Shown: in pieces, positions 63,896-64,000 of the stretch
Numbering within the stretch: position 1 is the stretch's first letter
How the letters are laid out: every line of letters starts with the position of its first letter
Source of the DNA: Flavobacterium aeripolare
Lineage (GTDB): Bacteria > Bacteroidota > Bacteroidia > Flavobacteriales > Flavobacteriaceae
NCBI RefSeq assembly: GCF_013294025.1
Contig: NZ_JABSNL010000011.1
Coordinates: forward strand, 62,001 to 126,000
Length of the DNA: 64,000 nucleotides
Reading direction: 5' to 3'
Made by a program: the position numbers and the translations under genes
The notes under the pieces: model-generated
Told to the model about the DNA's origin: nothing
Databases searched by the model: none
Seen by the model: only the letters and a program-made list of their open reading frames with translations

Positions 63896-64000
63896 TTATA
63901 TTTTTGCAGGCTCTACCCATTTAAAAATATGTGACTCTTGAGGAACTACGATTCTATCAGAAATTCTAGCCATTCTAGCAGGCAATTTCATTAGATAATC
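63896..64000 (-). CDS. 3' end of an unidentified gene (cut by the window edge)
   Basis: Reading on the minus strand from the right border gives 34 codons and a TAA at 63896-63898: DYLMKLPARMARISDRIVV...KWVEPAKI. No family recognised from this short tail. It is on the same strand as the HD gene, 105 bp upstream of it. Confidence 0.6.
   Translation of the reverse strand, partial: DYLMKLPARMARISDRIVVPQESHIFKWVEPAKI

Overview
This 64 kb window comes from the chromosome of a low-GC member of the Bacteroidota, most probably a Flavobacterium-like organism. Support: promoters of the TTG-N17..20-TAnnTTTG type in front of many genes, almost no Shine-Dalgarno signals, several TTG starts, many SCxx/CKK lipoproteins, a gliding-motility gene (gldH), a flexirubin/carotenoid-type lycopene cyclase, SusC-style receptors with an N-terminal carboxypeptidase-regulatory-like domain, and HemJ in place of HemG/HemY. 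I recognise no phage, plasmid or CRISPR, and no rRNA or tRNA gene.

Layout. 0-5 kb: the end of an OmpA/TSP3 porin, a CAT-fold acetyltransferase, a Lys/Cys-rich miniprotein, a short SSB, a GNAT-nitrilase fusion and a Zn-ribbon protein. 5-16 kb: a membrane M28 peptidase, an epimerase-like protein, a DMT exporter, two tandem M13 metallopeptidases, a SCO protein and an M43 lipoprotein protease. 16-24.5 kb: a metal island with feoA-feoB plus a 41-residue Cys-tailed membrane peptide, an MntR-like regulator, an Nramp-UspA fusion (mntH), and a divergent TonB receptor with a thioredoxin-like partner. 24.5-36 kb: lycopene cyclase, bacilliredoxin, a DUF6503-like lipoprotein whose 3' end is duplicated downstream, trhO, ricT-gldH-PBP1A, and scoA-scoB. 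35.5-40.6 kb: a two-gene signalling pair (kinase-like protein without ATPase domain plus single-domain receiver), a fused peptide ABC ATPase, an exonuclease, ogt and a cytochrome c lipoprotein. 40.7-53.7 kb: a heme-synthesis region (hemB, hemF, hemE, hemD, hemC, hemA on minus; araC-type regulator, hemH, MATE exporter, hemJ on plus) that covers every step from glutamyl-tRNA to protoheme except hemL; it is interrupted by an IS200-like single-strand transposase with its own palindromic repeat array and by a simple-sequence repeat region. 53.7-64 kb: a histidine kinase, an enoyl-CoA hydratase, a tripartite RND efflux operon, an HD phosphohydrolase and the 3' end of an unidentified gene.

The most unusual non-coding content is (i) a dispersed family of about 75-bp elements with conserved ends and variable hairpin centres, found in five full copies plus one degenerate copy and often placed a few bases after a stop codon, (ii) the array of ~52-bp palindromic units next to the HUH transposase, including a duplicated hemF 3' end, and (iii) a structured-looking leader upstream of feoA. 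No gene cluster here is clearly an undescribed system; the repeat families and the ATPase-less kinase/receiver pair are the best candidates for something new.
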